Below, piece after piece: positions 7,289-14,440 of a stretch of DNA of 18,832 nucleotides. The notes beneath the pieces are model-generated. The model was given only the letters and a program-made list of their open reading frames with translations, searched no databases and was not told the DNA's origin. The position numbers and the translations under genes are program-made. The number at the start of each line of letters is the position of its first letter. The first letter of the stretch is position 1. This stretch comes from an uncultured Mitsuokella sp. (GTDB lineage: Bacteria > Bacillota > Negativicutes > Selenomonadales > Selenomonadaceae): NCBI GenBank assembly GCA_900770895.1, contig CAAGMF010000003.1, positions 1-18,832 on the forward strand, given 5' to 3'.

Positions 7289-8404
7289 TTACTCACGCAA
7301 TCTCTCCATAAAGGCTGCCTTATTCTCCTGTGGCGAGGTCGTCGGCCGACCGAGGTCGGCTCGGGCGCCAATGGACGACTTAGCCTCGAGAAATACCGGC
7401 CCGGCGGTACTGCTGGCTGACTGCAGAGCTGTGGCTAATTCTGCCGCATCCTTAGCCGAATAGACGGCAGAATATCCGCAGGCCCTGGCTATGTCCGGCA
7501 GGTCGATACTGCCAGCCACGGTCGGCATGCCGCCTACTGTCTCATGCGCACCATTATTGATGAGCACATGGGTGAGGTTCCGCGGCCTTTGCGCGCCGAT
7601 GACCGCCATGGCCCCCATGTGCATGAGCGCCGCACCATCGCCATCGATGCACCATATCCGCCGTTGGCTGTGCAGGGCAAGCCCGAGGGCTATTGACGAG
7701 CTATGCCCCATCGAGCCGACGGTCAAGAAATCGTGGCCATGCCCCTCGCCTCTGGCCTCGCGTATCTCGAATAGCTCACGGCTGGCCTTGCCCGTCGTGC
7801 AGACGATGAAATCATCACCTGCGGCCGCGACTATCTGGCGGATGATATCTTCCCGCTTCATGGTATTGCCGTTGCGGTATACTACTTCGCCATCATAGCT
7901 CAGAGCTCCCTTCGCCACGACGAAGGCTACGTCCTTGCCCTTTCGCAGCTCATCCCGATATCCCTGCATCGCTCCAGCCAGCTCATCCATCGTCGTCTCC
8001 TCGGTGATGACGTAGCTCTGTATATCCATGACATCGAGCAGCTGCCGCGTGACCTGCCCCTGATAGACATGCTGCGGTTCGTCCTTCACTCCCGGCTCGC
8101 CGCGCCAGCCGATGACGAATATCATCGGGATGGCGTAGACCTTGTCCGAGAGCAGCGAGGCCACCGGATTTATGATATTGCCCTCACCGCTGTTCTGCAT
8201 GTAGACTACCGGCACCCGACCGGTCGCAAGATGATATCCCGCTGCGAGTGCTACACCATTTCCCTCATTCGCCGCGATGATATGATGCTGACCGTCGATG
8301 CCGTATGTGTTCATGAGATAGTTGCAGAGCGGCTTGAGCTGCGAGTCCGGCACGCCGGTATAAAAATCGGCACCAAGAATATTGATAAAATCTTCTACCT
8401 TCAT
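7289..8404 (-). CDS. aepY: Phosphonopyruvate decarboxylase
   Basis: The enzyme converts 3-phosphonopyruvate to phosphonoacetaldehyde and CO2 using thiamine diphosphate and Mg2+, the step that makes phosphonate synthesis irreversible. This 371-residue sequence has the family's usual length and features: FYTGVPDSQLKPLCN near the N-terminus, the cofactor-activating Glu in AANEGNG (E47), YMQNSGEGNIINP (69-80), VGSMGHSSSIALG (229-241), and the ThDP-Mg motif from GDG (255-257) to NN (283-284). The frame extends to a TTG at 8443, but AGGGAG 6-7 nt before the ATG at 8404 and the usual family N-terminus favour 8404. It is cytosolic. PEP mutase (aepX), which normally sits beside it, and the aminoethylphosphonate transaminase are not in the window; a broken gene tail of another kind lies just upstream. 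Confidence 0.92.
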   Translation of the reverse strand: MKVEDFINILGADFYTGVPDSQLKPLCNYLMNTYGIDGQHHIIAANEGNGVALAAGYHLATGRVPVVYMQNSGEGNIINPVASLLSDKVYAIPMIFVIGWRGEPGVKDEPQHVYQGQVTRQLLDVMDIQSYVITEETTMDELAGAMQGYRDELRKGKDVAFVVAKGALSYDGEVVYRNGNTMKREDIIRQIVAAAGDDFIVCTTGKASRELFEIREARGEGHGHDFLTVGSMGHSSSIALGLALHSQRRIWCIDGDGAALMHMGAMAVIGAQRPRNLTHVLINNGAHETVGGMPTVAGSIDLPDIARACGYSAVYSAKDAAELATALQSASSTAGPVFLEAKSSIGARADLGRPTTSPQENKAAFMERLRE

Positions 8405-8432
8405 AGTTGTCTCCCTGTAAATCTTGGCCTGG

Positions 8433-8458
8433 TCATCCGGCAATTTTGCCGGTACCAG
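8433..8458. repeat. Hairpin-forming inverted repeat just upstream of aepY
   Basis: CCGGCAA and TTGCCGG pair across a 2-nt loop (8437-8452), and flanking TGGT/ACCA can extend the stem imperfectly. It ends about 30 nt before the aepY ATG, leaving the ribosome site free. There is no U-run on either side, so it is not an obvious terminator. It might protect mRNA or be a binding site; no function can be assigned. Confidence 0.35.
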
Positions 8459-8482
8459 TACCCCGTCACTCGATAGCCGCTG

Positions 8483-8611
8483 TCAAGCATCCACATGGGC
8501 AAAGGAATCCGTAAACTCATAAGCCTTCTCGATGATCCTGGCCGCTACTCCATCCGAAAACACCTCGTCCTGCGGCTGCTTTCTGGAAAACAAGCGGTAG
8601 TTTACTGTTCG
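8483..8611 (-). pseudogene. C-terminal remnant of an unidentified gene
   Basis: Between two in-frame stops lies a 42-codon frame with protein-like composition and no start or ribosome site. It includes RTVNYRLFSRKQPQDEV, FSDGVAARIIEKAYEFTDSF and ends HVDA-stop. The stretch FSDGVAARIIE weakly recalls the PFGDGKAAERIV tail of UDP-N-acetylglucosamine 2-epimerases, but the match is too short to name. It does not look like the expected neighbour aepX. It sits between the stop of the 795-residue glycosyltransferase gene and aepY, and fits the pattern of gene tails left in the gaps of this cluster. Confidence 0.4.
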
Positions 8612-8632
8612 TCATTTCTAGTGGGAAATGAC
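8611..8632. repeat. Inverted repeat next to an A/T-rich gene end
   Basis: GTCATTT and AAATGAC (7 bp) flank an 8-nt loop directly after the stop of the 795-residue protein gene. On the plus strand it is followed within about 8 nt by a T-rich run (about 8640-8667), the layout of an intrinsic terminator for plus-strand transcription, yet no plus-strand gene is visible. On the minus strand the A-rich side comes first, so it is not a standard terminator for the cluster. Confidence 0.3.
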
Positions 8633-8637
8633 CATTG

Positions 8638-11025
8638 CTAATATTTTCTATTATTTTTTATTTTTTCTACGGCGATTCCCCCAGTCTGCAGCCGCCGATA
8701 CGTCCGGGCTAGCGTAGACGACCCATTCGCATGTTCCATGTAGTATCTCTCCTCCTCCGGCAGATGATCCCTGTCGAGATACCAGGGCAGATGCCGCAGC
8801 CACAGCCGCCCTGTAGTACGGGCGGCGTAGAAGAGGCTGTAATGACGGATAGGCCTATATAGCGCAAGCGTCGTATCGACCGGAGCGAAGTACACATCCT
8901 TCTCCAGCGGCATTTTGTAAAAAGTTGAGTGCAGTGCCTGTTCTTTCTCTCTGCCCCAGAAAGTGATATCCTGGTACTCGATGCCGAGCCCGACCTTGTC
9001 CAGAAAAGGATAGCGCTGCAGTATCTGGAAAAGGCGACGCAGGACATCAGCCGGACAATCATCTATCGGCAGGACATCGGAGTCCGTATAGGCGTACACG
9101 GTCTTTATCTGCAGTTTATCGAGTATGCCCGACCGCCAAAGTGCCCTGTGGCCGAGATTCGGCAGGCGCACGACATGCAGACTCGGCTTCTGGGCGAGGC
9201 TGTCATAGTAGTCGAGCAGCGGCGGATAGGTCGAGTCATTGTCGAGAATGTAGATGCAGCGATAGCCTGACCGCAGCAACCAGTCCACGAGCCTTTTCAG
9301 GCAGGTGACACGGTCGCGCGAATTGATGAATATAGGGATGTCGCGCCAGCCATCGCCACGCGGCAGGCGCAGCGGCTCACACGGCAGCAGGGCCAGCGCG
9401 TGATAGCCCTGCTGCTCTGCCTCGTCCATAGCCGCCAGATAACGCTCGTTCTCATCGTCCTCGACCTCGTTTTTCCGGAGCAATGTGCGAGCAGCACGGA
9501 ATCTCCCGAGGCAGGCATAGGCGATGCCCATATATTTGTAAACCTCGCGCCGAAGCACATTTATCTGGAATCGCTGTATTAGCCGCATCCAAGCTCCCAG
9601 ATAAGCCAGAGCCGTGAATGGCCTGCCCCGCTGCAACTCGGCCAAGCCGACAAAGGCCAGTGCCTTATAGCCGCCGCGGATGATGCCGCAGGCATCATCC
9701 GCCGGAGACAGCAACAGCTTCAGCATATTGTCCACGATGGCACGAGCTATGCCATAGATATCATAAACCTTTAGCGCATCACTATAGGCTCGCTGGGTAT
9801 CTGACGACAACATAGCGGCAACTGCATCGGTATGCTCCAGCACCTGCTCATATACATCGACAGTATCGCCATAGCGCACATGCCCGCCGGGCACGAGATG
9901 GTGCATGAGCATGGCAATCAGCTCATCGATGTCTGGCATCTCCCGGGCATTGCCTAGCAGGACTATCTCATTATACACCTGCCCGCTGATAGCCCGCCGC
10001 ACGGCCGCTATATCGATAGCTGCCTCTCTTTCGTTCCTCCCTGCTGAACCAACATACGCCAGCTGTATATCTGATCGCGTGAACTGCTCGCCCCTGCGGC
10101 TGCCCGTGAGCCCCCGCACCTCGAGCCAGGGATACTCGCTCTGCAGATAGTAGACCTCGCCGCCCCAGCCCGCATTGACGACCAGCACACGCGTCCCCGG
10201 GCAAAGTCTCTCTACCGGTAGTTTCCTGACCAGCGGGGATATCCTATTATATGCTGGAGGAACCTGCCATTTCGCCTGTAATTTATCAGCATTACGCTGG
10301 AACTGCGGACTGCGGAAACTTTCCTTGAACACTTTATCGAAAGACGACCCACCGAAATGATGGATGAAGGTATCTTTTGCCAGGACCAGGGAATAGCCTG
10401 CCTGTCGCAGAGTGAAGGAATAGTCGTCATACCAGCCGGGCGTGCACCTCTCATCCAGACCTCCGACCGCCTCATATGCCTCATGTCGTATAAGCAGGCA
10501 GAAGCCTATGAGACGCAGCCAGGGGAACCATAGATGCTCATCCGACTGGTTGAACTGCGCCGCGAAGGCCAGCATCTGCTCAATGCCAGCATAGGCCACA
10601 TCTACCTGCTGTCCATTGGAGCATTTATTCGTAACACAGCCGACAGCGCCGATATGAGCAGCGCTGTGCAGAGCGCGCTGCATATTCGTGAGCCAGTGCG
10701 GCGTGACGACGACATCGCTGTTGAGCAGCAGGAGGTCGCTAGCGGGCGCAGCCAGCTGCATGCCCTGATTGCAGCCGCCCGGGAAGCCGGCATTCCGCTC
10801 GTTCAGCACTACCCGGACTCCCGGCTCAGCTAGATCCTGCAGGTACTCGCGCGAGCCATCCGTCGACGCATTGTCAATGACTATGAGCTCATATGTGCCC
10901 GGCTCGGTATAGTCGAGGACACTCGTGATAGCCAGACGAGTGTAGGCCAGCGTATTGTAGCTCAGCATTATGATGCTCGTCCTATGAGGCATCTTCAGAG
11001 CCTCATTGACTGCGTTATCATCCAT
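8638..11025 (-). CDS. Four-module glycosyltransferase: GT2, methyltransferase-like, helical repeat, GT-A
   Basis: This is a 795-residue protein. Residues about 12-250 form a GT2 domain: SIIMLSYN (17-24), VIDNASTDGS (49-58), NAGFPGGCNQG (78-88), LLLNSDVVV with the metal-binding NSD (102-104), and the late GWYDDYSFTLRQAGY. Residues about 266-780 repeat the whole layout of the protein at 3570-5174: degenerate Rossmann motif VLVVNAGWGG (280-289), TPR-like helices (MGIAYACLGRFRAARTLL) and a C-terminal GT-A-like domain with RDIPIFINSRDR (561-572) and YTDSD (DSD 648-650). Two potential transferase sites suggest two successive sugar additions. AGAGGAG 9 nt before the ATG supports the start. The final ten residues are Lys/Asn-rich, encoded by an A/T-rich stretch absent from the paralogue. 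Donor and acceptor are unknown. It is probably cytosolic at the membrane face. Confidence 0.85.
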   Translation of the reverse strand: MDDNAVNEALKMPHRTSIIMLSYNTLAYTRLAITSVLDYTEPGTYELIVIDNASTDGSREYLQDLAEPGVRVVLNERNAGFPGGCNQGMQLAAPASDLLLLNSDVVVTPHWLTNMQRALHSAAHIGAVGCVTNKCSNGQQVDVAYAGIEQMLAFAAQFNQSDEHLWFPWLRLIGFCLLIRHEAYEAVGGLDERCTPGWYDDYSFTLRQAGYSLVLAKDTFIHHFGGSSFDKVFKESFRSPQFQRNADKLQAKWQVPPAYNRISPLVRKLPVERLCPGTRVLVVNAGWGGEVYYLQSEYPWLEVRGLTGSRRGEQFTRSDIQLAYVGSAGRNEREAAIDIAAVRRAISGQVYNEIVLLGNAREMPDIDELIAMLMHHLVPGGHVRYGDTVDVYEQVLEHTDAVAAMLSSDTQRAYSDALKVYDIYGIARAIVDNMLKLLLSPADDACGIIRGGYKALAFVGLAELQRGRPFTALAYLGAWMRLIQRFQINVLRREVYKYMGIAYACLGRFRAARTLLRKNEVEDDENERYLAAMDEAEQQGYHALALLPCEPLRLPRGDGWRDIPIFINSRDRVTCLKRLVDWLLRSGYRCIYILDNDSTYPPLLDYYDSLAQKPSLHVVRLPNLGHRALWRSGILDKLQIKTVYAYTDSDVLPIDDCPADVLRRLFQILQRYPFLDKVGLGIEYQDITFWGREKEQALHSTFYKMPLEKDVYFAPVDTTLALYRPIRHYSLFYAARTTGRLWLRHLPWYLDRDHLPEEERYYMEHANGSSTLARTYRRLQTGGIAVEKIKNNRKY

Positions 11026-11038
11026 GGATCATTCTCCT

Positions 11039-11234
11039 CTATTGCAGCGGAATCATCTTCTTGGCATAGTGCTCATACGGATACCATTCGGATATGAGGT
11101 CGATGTATTTCTTCTCGACTTTCTGTGAGATTGTAGGCATCGCTCCGATTCACTCTGCAGGAAATATCTGCCGGTCCAAGCCCAGCAGTATCTTCGTCTC
11201 CGGCGGCAGGTAGTCCAGGCACTGCGATGTCACA
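11039..11234 (-). pseudogene. C-terminal remnant of a methyltransferase/kinase-like gene, with an in-frame stop
   Basis: One minus-strand frame reads through this gap with a single TGA at 11150-11152. After it comes IGAMPTISQKVEKKYIDLI and then WYPYEHYAKKMIPLQ-stop. The last part is plainly homologous to the end of the protein at 12746-14368 (YYPYEHYAKKMVPLQ), including an exact 30-bp DNA repeat. Before the TGA the same frame reads LLSTRDDVTSQCLDYLPPETKI, protein-like but not recognised, and it continues upstream under the last codons of the GT9 gene. The GT9 gene may therefore have been joined out of frame to this tail. No start exists. Confidence 0.7.
11054..11083. repeat. Exact 30-bp direct repeat, copy A (copy B at 12761-12790)
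   Basis: The same 30 bases occur at 12761-12790, inside the last codons of the intact methyltransferase/kinase-like gene. Similarity continues beyond the exact block with scattered mismatches. It marks this gap as a displaced copy of that gene's 3' end and is a possible substrate for homologous recombination across the GT9 gene between the copies. Confidence 0.85.
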
Positions 11235-12590
11235 TCATCGCGCGTGCTGAGCAACATAAATCTGCCGTACCGTCTTACTATAACAATCATCCCCACTCGC
11301 GAAGCATTGTCCAGCCAGTGCCGCAAAGGCTGCGGCTATCGCCTCTGGCGGTATCGTAGCTATGCAGTGCGCCACGGACGAGACGCAGCCGCCATAGACG
11401 AGCACCTCGCGGCAACTGCCTATGGCGTGCTCGGGTCGCAGCGCTACATATGGCGTCTGCCAGGGCGCGAAGCGGCAAACGCTGCTGAATATCGGCGAGA
11501 GTACGCCGTCCTTGTCTATGGGGTCGCGTGAGAGCTCGATGACGGGCTTCTTCGCCGCCGCGGCCATGTGCATGACGCCGGTGTCGTTGCCGATGTACAT
11601 ATCGGTCTGCGCTATGACGGCCTCCGTCTCGGTGAGGCTCAGTCTGCCACAGAGATTCAGCATATTTATCCCTGGCAGCAGGCTCGCGAGCTGCTGCGCC
11701 TCAGCCTGCTCGGCCGCGCCGCCCACGATGATACAGGCCACGTCGTAGCGTCTGGCTATATCGCGCAGACCGCTGGATAGCTGCGGTATGGGATATTTGC
11801 GCGTAGCGGCACCAGCACCGATACCCACTACGATGCGCAGGCTGCCAGCAGGCAGATCGTGCAGCCACCGGCCGGCCTGTACGGCGTCCGCTGTGCCATA
11901 CCATAGCTCCATAGACTTATCCTGCGGCGGACAGCCCATAGCCTCGAGCATATAGTATATGCGGGCGGCCTCGTGCGTATAGCTGGCCGGAGTCAGTACC
12001 GCCTGCGTCAGCAGAGACTCGGTCGCACTCGGCTCGGACGGATAGCCATAGACATCAAATACCCGGTCGCCGAAATCCACGCGCTCGCGTGCCCCACTCA
12101 GATAGAGCAGGCAGCGGCGATAGGCGCGGTAGTCCGGTCCCCAGATCCGTGACAGCGCCAGCGCGAAATGCCGCGGCCATATACGCTCGCGCAGCACCGG
12201 CTCCATCGCCAGGAGATCACTTGTTTCGCGCTCCCCAGCCAGTGGGATGAGCTCATTGATATACGGACACTCTGCCACGAGCGGTATGAGCTGAGGCCGG
12301 ACGAGCACCGCTATGAAGGAGCGCGGATGCGAGCGCCGCAGCTCGCGCAGAAAGCCGCTCGTGAGCACCGTATCACCGATGGCATCGATGAGCAACACCA
12401 GGATTGACGGCACGGCCAGCTTATCAGTCGTCGCATTCCGATACCCGGCCGCTGCGAATTTCGGTTCCAGTCGTTCTTTCATATGCCGGCCATCTGCCAG
12501 GCCGCTCGTATGCAGTCTAGCCAGCTCAGCATGTACAGACTGCTCCAAAGCTATCATTCTCGTATCACTCATACTATCGTTCTCTTCCAT
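11235..12590 (-). CDS. GT9-family heptosyltransferase-like protein
   Basis: The protein (451 residues from the ATG at 12590) is a GT-B enzyme of the lipopolysaccharide heptosyltransferase family (GT9). Such enzymes move ADP-heptose or similar sugars onto envelope glycans at the cytosolic membrane face. Seen: ILVLLIDAIGDTVLTSGFLREL (from about 63), the N-terminal family signature; VGIGAGAATRKYP (255-267), the donor loop; and MYIGNDTGVMHMAAAAKKPVIEL (331-353), the C-terminal signature. A GGCVSSVAHCIATI segment (400-412) closes the domain. The last 25 or so residues look unlike protein and overlap another frame carrying a methyltransferase tail, so the native C-terminus may be lost. The start is uncertain: ATGs at 12590 and 12572 and a TTG at 12614 are possible, and only a weak AGGA precedes 12590. 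Confidence 0.8.
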   Translation of the reverse strand: MEENDSMSDTRMIALEQSVHAELARLHTSGLADGRHMKERLEPKFAAAGYRNATTDKLAVPSILVLLIDAIGDTVLTSGFLRELRRSHPRSFIAVLVRPQLIPLVAECPYINELIPLAGERETSDLLAMEPVLRERIWPRHFALALSRIWGPDYRAYRRCLLYLSGARERVDFGDRVFDVYGYPSEPSATESLLTQAVLTPASYTHEAARIYYMLEAMGCPPQDKSMELWYGTADAVQAGRWLHDLPAGSLRIVVGIGAGAATRKYPIPQLSSGLRDIARRYDVACIIVGGAAEQAEAQQLASLLPGINMLNLCGRLSLTETEAVIAQTDMYIGNDTGVMHMAAAAKKPVIELSRDPIDKDGVLSPIFSSVCRFAPWQTPYVALRPEHAIGSCREVLVYGGCVSSVAHCIATIPPEAIAAAFAALAGQCFASGDDCYSKTVRQIYVAQHAR

Positions 12591-12614
12591 CCTATCCTGC
12601 CGCACGCCAGGCAA

Positions 12615-12745
12615 GCTCTTCTCTCAGAAGCACATGCCTATAGAGTGTACCGCGCTATCGCTTTGCGCCCTGTCGGCCACGGAGCTATGCAGCATGGCAT
12701 CAAACAATGCTAATACCATGACAGATATCGCAGCCACAGCCGCCT
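12615..12745 (-). pseudogene. Composite remnant: GT-A module tail fragment plus GT9-tail-like fragment
   Basis: Directly after the stop at 12746, bases 12710-12745 encode RRLWLRYLSWY-stop. This matches GRLWLRHLPWYLD in the two GT-A modules (at 3570 and 8638), with roughly 27 of 32 bases shared with the 8638 gene. Bases about 12630-12700 then share DNA with the GT9 remnant at 7112-7213, in the same frame: a GCTATGCAG block and a 22-nt block at 12645-12666 with three mismatches to 7121-7142. The second piece is shortened relative to the first. Two unrelated gene ends are thus fused in 130 bp. No working gene is present. Confidence 0.5.
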
Positions 12746-14368
12746 CTACTGCAAGGGCACCATCTTCTTGGCATAGTGCTCATACGGATAATAGTCGGAG
12801 ATGAGATTGATGAATTCCTTCTCGGCCCTGTTATATTGCTTGATCTGTTCATCGGTCGCTCCGGCAGCTCGGGCGATTTCCTGCAGCGGCATTTCATGTT
12901 GCATCTCGTGCGGCCAGGTATTATAAGCACTACTCATCGACCGCAAAAAACAATACTGCGCAGATATATTGCCAGCCAACCACTCATAGTCGTAGATGAC
13001 GAAATCATCATTCCGGATAACTATGTTCTGCAGTGACAAATCTATATCCCAATTCCGGTTCGATGCTGTGATATCCGGTACTGCAGTGGTGCCTCTGCCG
13101 CTGCCGCGCACCAGATTCCGACAGAAAAAATCGATTACCGCGGCCGCACCCTCTACCCCGTTCTCGCGCCAGGCCTGGATAGCCAGATCGTTCATAGACA
13201 TGCCGTCCAGATACTCCGTCGCGATAGTATCCTCATCAATGCGCCAGGAGCGCGCTACATGCTCGCGACCATATAGGTTCACCAGTATCTGCTCATTCTC
13301 CAGCATGCGCGCCAAGTGCGGCCGGGCTGCCGGTGTCACGGCCCGCTTGTAGACGGGATGATCCCTGCCGAACAGCTCGGTCCTGATATCATACTCCGCA
13401 CGACGGCATTCGGCATTATGGACCTTGATGGGGCGCTCTGGCTGATCAGCAGTCTCTGCATCCGTTGCCAGTACCAGGAAAGAATTTGCCAGCTCACCGA
13501 ACAGCCCGGCCTTGATGAGCGAGCAGGCAGCCCTTTTCTCGTCGAACAGCAGCAATCGGTCATTATCAAAAACCGGATAGGGTCCGAACGCGATATCTGC
13601 ATAGTTGGGCAACCCGGTATCTGAGTAGACATCGTGCGGTATCTTGTAATCCGGCCAGGGGTAGTACCAATCTTGTGCGGGGAGGCCGCAGTCCCGCAAT
13701 AAATCTCTCAGTTCCTTCTTGGCGAAAGTATGTACTCCTTTCGTGGTTGGATAGTCCATGACGCCGTCAAATCGTATGCCGGAATGATCCTCGGCCGCAC
13801 CGCCGAAGTACTTGATTCCCAGACGGTTCTCTATCGCGATGATGAGTGTGCCGCCCGGCTTCAAGAAACGACGGCAACTCGCGATGAAGTCGTGATAAGG
13901 CTGCGCCGTATGCGTGAAGCTCGCTGCATACTCGAGCACACCTATCAGCGTGACATAGTCAAATTTCCCAAGCCCATCAAAATCATTCAGATTGCCGACG
14001 TGTATAGTGAGATTATCGGCCGCTTGATGACGCCAGGCTGCTATCTCAGCCCGTCGCGGCGATATCTCCACACAATGTACCTCAGTCGCCTGCCGCAGCA
14101 GTATTCCGGTCACACCCCCGCAGCCTGAACCTATCTCTAAGACCCTGGCTCCTTTCTGCAACGGCAGCCAATCCAGCAAGTGCTCTCTGAGTGGCGACAG
14201 ATGATATAGTATGGGCCAGCGATTGTCCCGCCGCAACAATTCCTCCCCCCTGCCAGCGCGGACAGCTTCCAGTATCTCATCCTCTATCGGCCCATCGCTA
14301 TAAACATCATTCCCCATATAGGCCGAGAAATCCAGCTTGACGTTGCCTATCAGCTTGTTTTTCTCCAT
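12746..14368 (-). CDS. Class I methyltransferase with kinase-like C-terminal domain
   Basis: From the ATG at 14368 the protein has 540 residues. Residues about 60-235 are a SAM-dependent methyltransferase: RVLEIGSGCGGVTG (75-88), CVEISPRRAE (99-108), FDYVTLIGVLEY (136-147), FLKPGGTLIIAIENRLG. Residues about 335-465 resemble the protein-kinase/aminoglycoside-phosphotransferase fold: EYLDGMSM, a catalytic-loop-like DIDLSLQN (D441/D443...N448) and a DFG-like IYDYEW (458-463). It may methylate and phosphorylate a glycan, or the second domain may only bind substrate. The frame begins with another ATG at 14383, but GGAG 8-9 nt before 14368 fits better. It is not preceded by a close gene: a 380-bp gap holds remnants. 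Confidence 0.8.
   Translation of the reverse strand: MEKNKLIGNVKLDFSAYMGNDVYSDGPIEDEILEAVRAGRGEELLRRDNRWPILYHLSPLREHLLDWLPLQKGARVLEIGSGCGGVTGILLRQATEVHCVEISPRRAEIAAWRHQAADNLTIHVGNLNDFDGLGKFDYVTLIGVLEYAASFTHTAQPYHDFIASCRRFLKPGGTLIIAIENRLGIKYFGGAAEDHSGIRFDGVMDYPTTKGVHTFAKKELRDLLRDCGLPAQDWYYPWPDYKIPHDVYSDTGLPNYADIAFGPYPVFDNDRLLLFDEKRAACSLIKAGLFGELANSFLVLATDAETADQPERPIKVHNAECRRAEYDIRTELFGRDHPVYKRAVTPAARPHLARMLENEQILVNLYGREHVARSWRIDEDTIATEYLDGMSMNDLAIQAWRENGVEGAAAVIDFFCRNLVRGSGRGTTAVPDITASNRNWDIDLSLQNIVIRNDDFVIYDYEWLAGNISAQYCFLRSMSSAYNTWPHEMQHEMPLQEIARAAGATDEQIKQYNRAEKEFINLISDYYPYEHYAKKMVPLQ
12761..12790. repeat. Exact 30-bp direct repeat, copy B (copy A at 11054-11083)
   Basis: These are the 3' codons of the intact methyltransferase/kinase-like gene, encoding part of YPYEHYAKKM. 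Copy A is in the broken tail at 11039-11234. The copies are about 1.7 kb apart in the same orientation, with the GT9 gene between them. Confidence 0.85.
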
Positions 14369-14408
14369 CAAGAACCACTCCATCCCTCTCGTATCTCTCT
14401 GTTTTCCT

Positions 14409-14425
14409 GCCAGGATGTACCACTG
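14409..14425 (-). pseudogene. Tail fragment of a GT2-methyltransferase gene (17-bp exact match to 14774-14790)
   Basis: On the minus strand this encodes QWYILAGK in the same frame as the last codons of the intact gene at 14764 (YQWYILAEK-stop). The 17 bases are identical and the match extends to about 24 bp with one 1-nt indel, which removes the stop. It lies just upstream of the start of the methyltransferase/kinase-like gene. It is short, but frame agreement and position support a real relic over coincidence. Confidence 0.5.
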
Positions 14426-14440
14426 TGACTGACACTCATC

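Noticed and set aside
8405..8443. TTG start giving aepY 13 more residues
   Set aside because: The ATG at 8404 has a better ribosome site and gives the normal family N-terminus; the extra codons overlap the hairpin.
8640..8667. T-rich run as an intrinsic terminator
   Set aside because: It fits only plus-strand transcription, and no plus-strand gene is supported. On the minus strand it is the coding end of the 795-residue protein.
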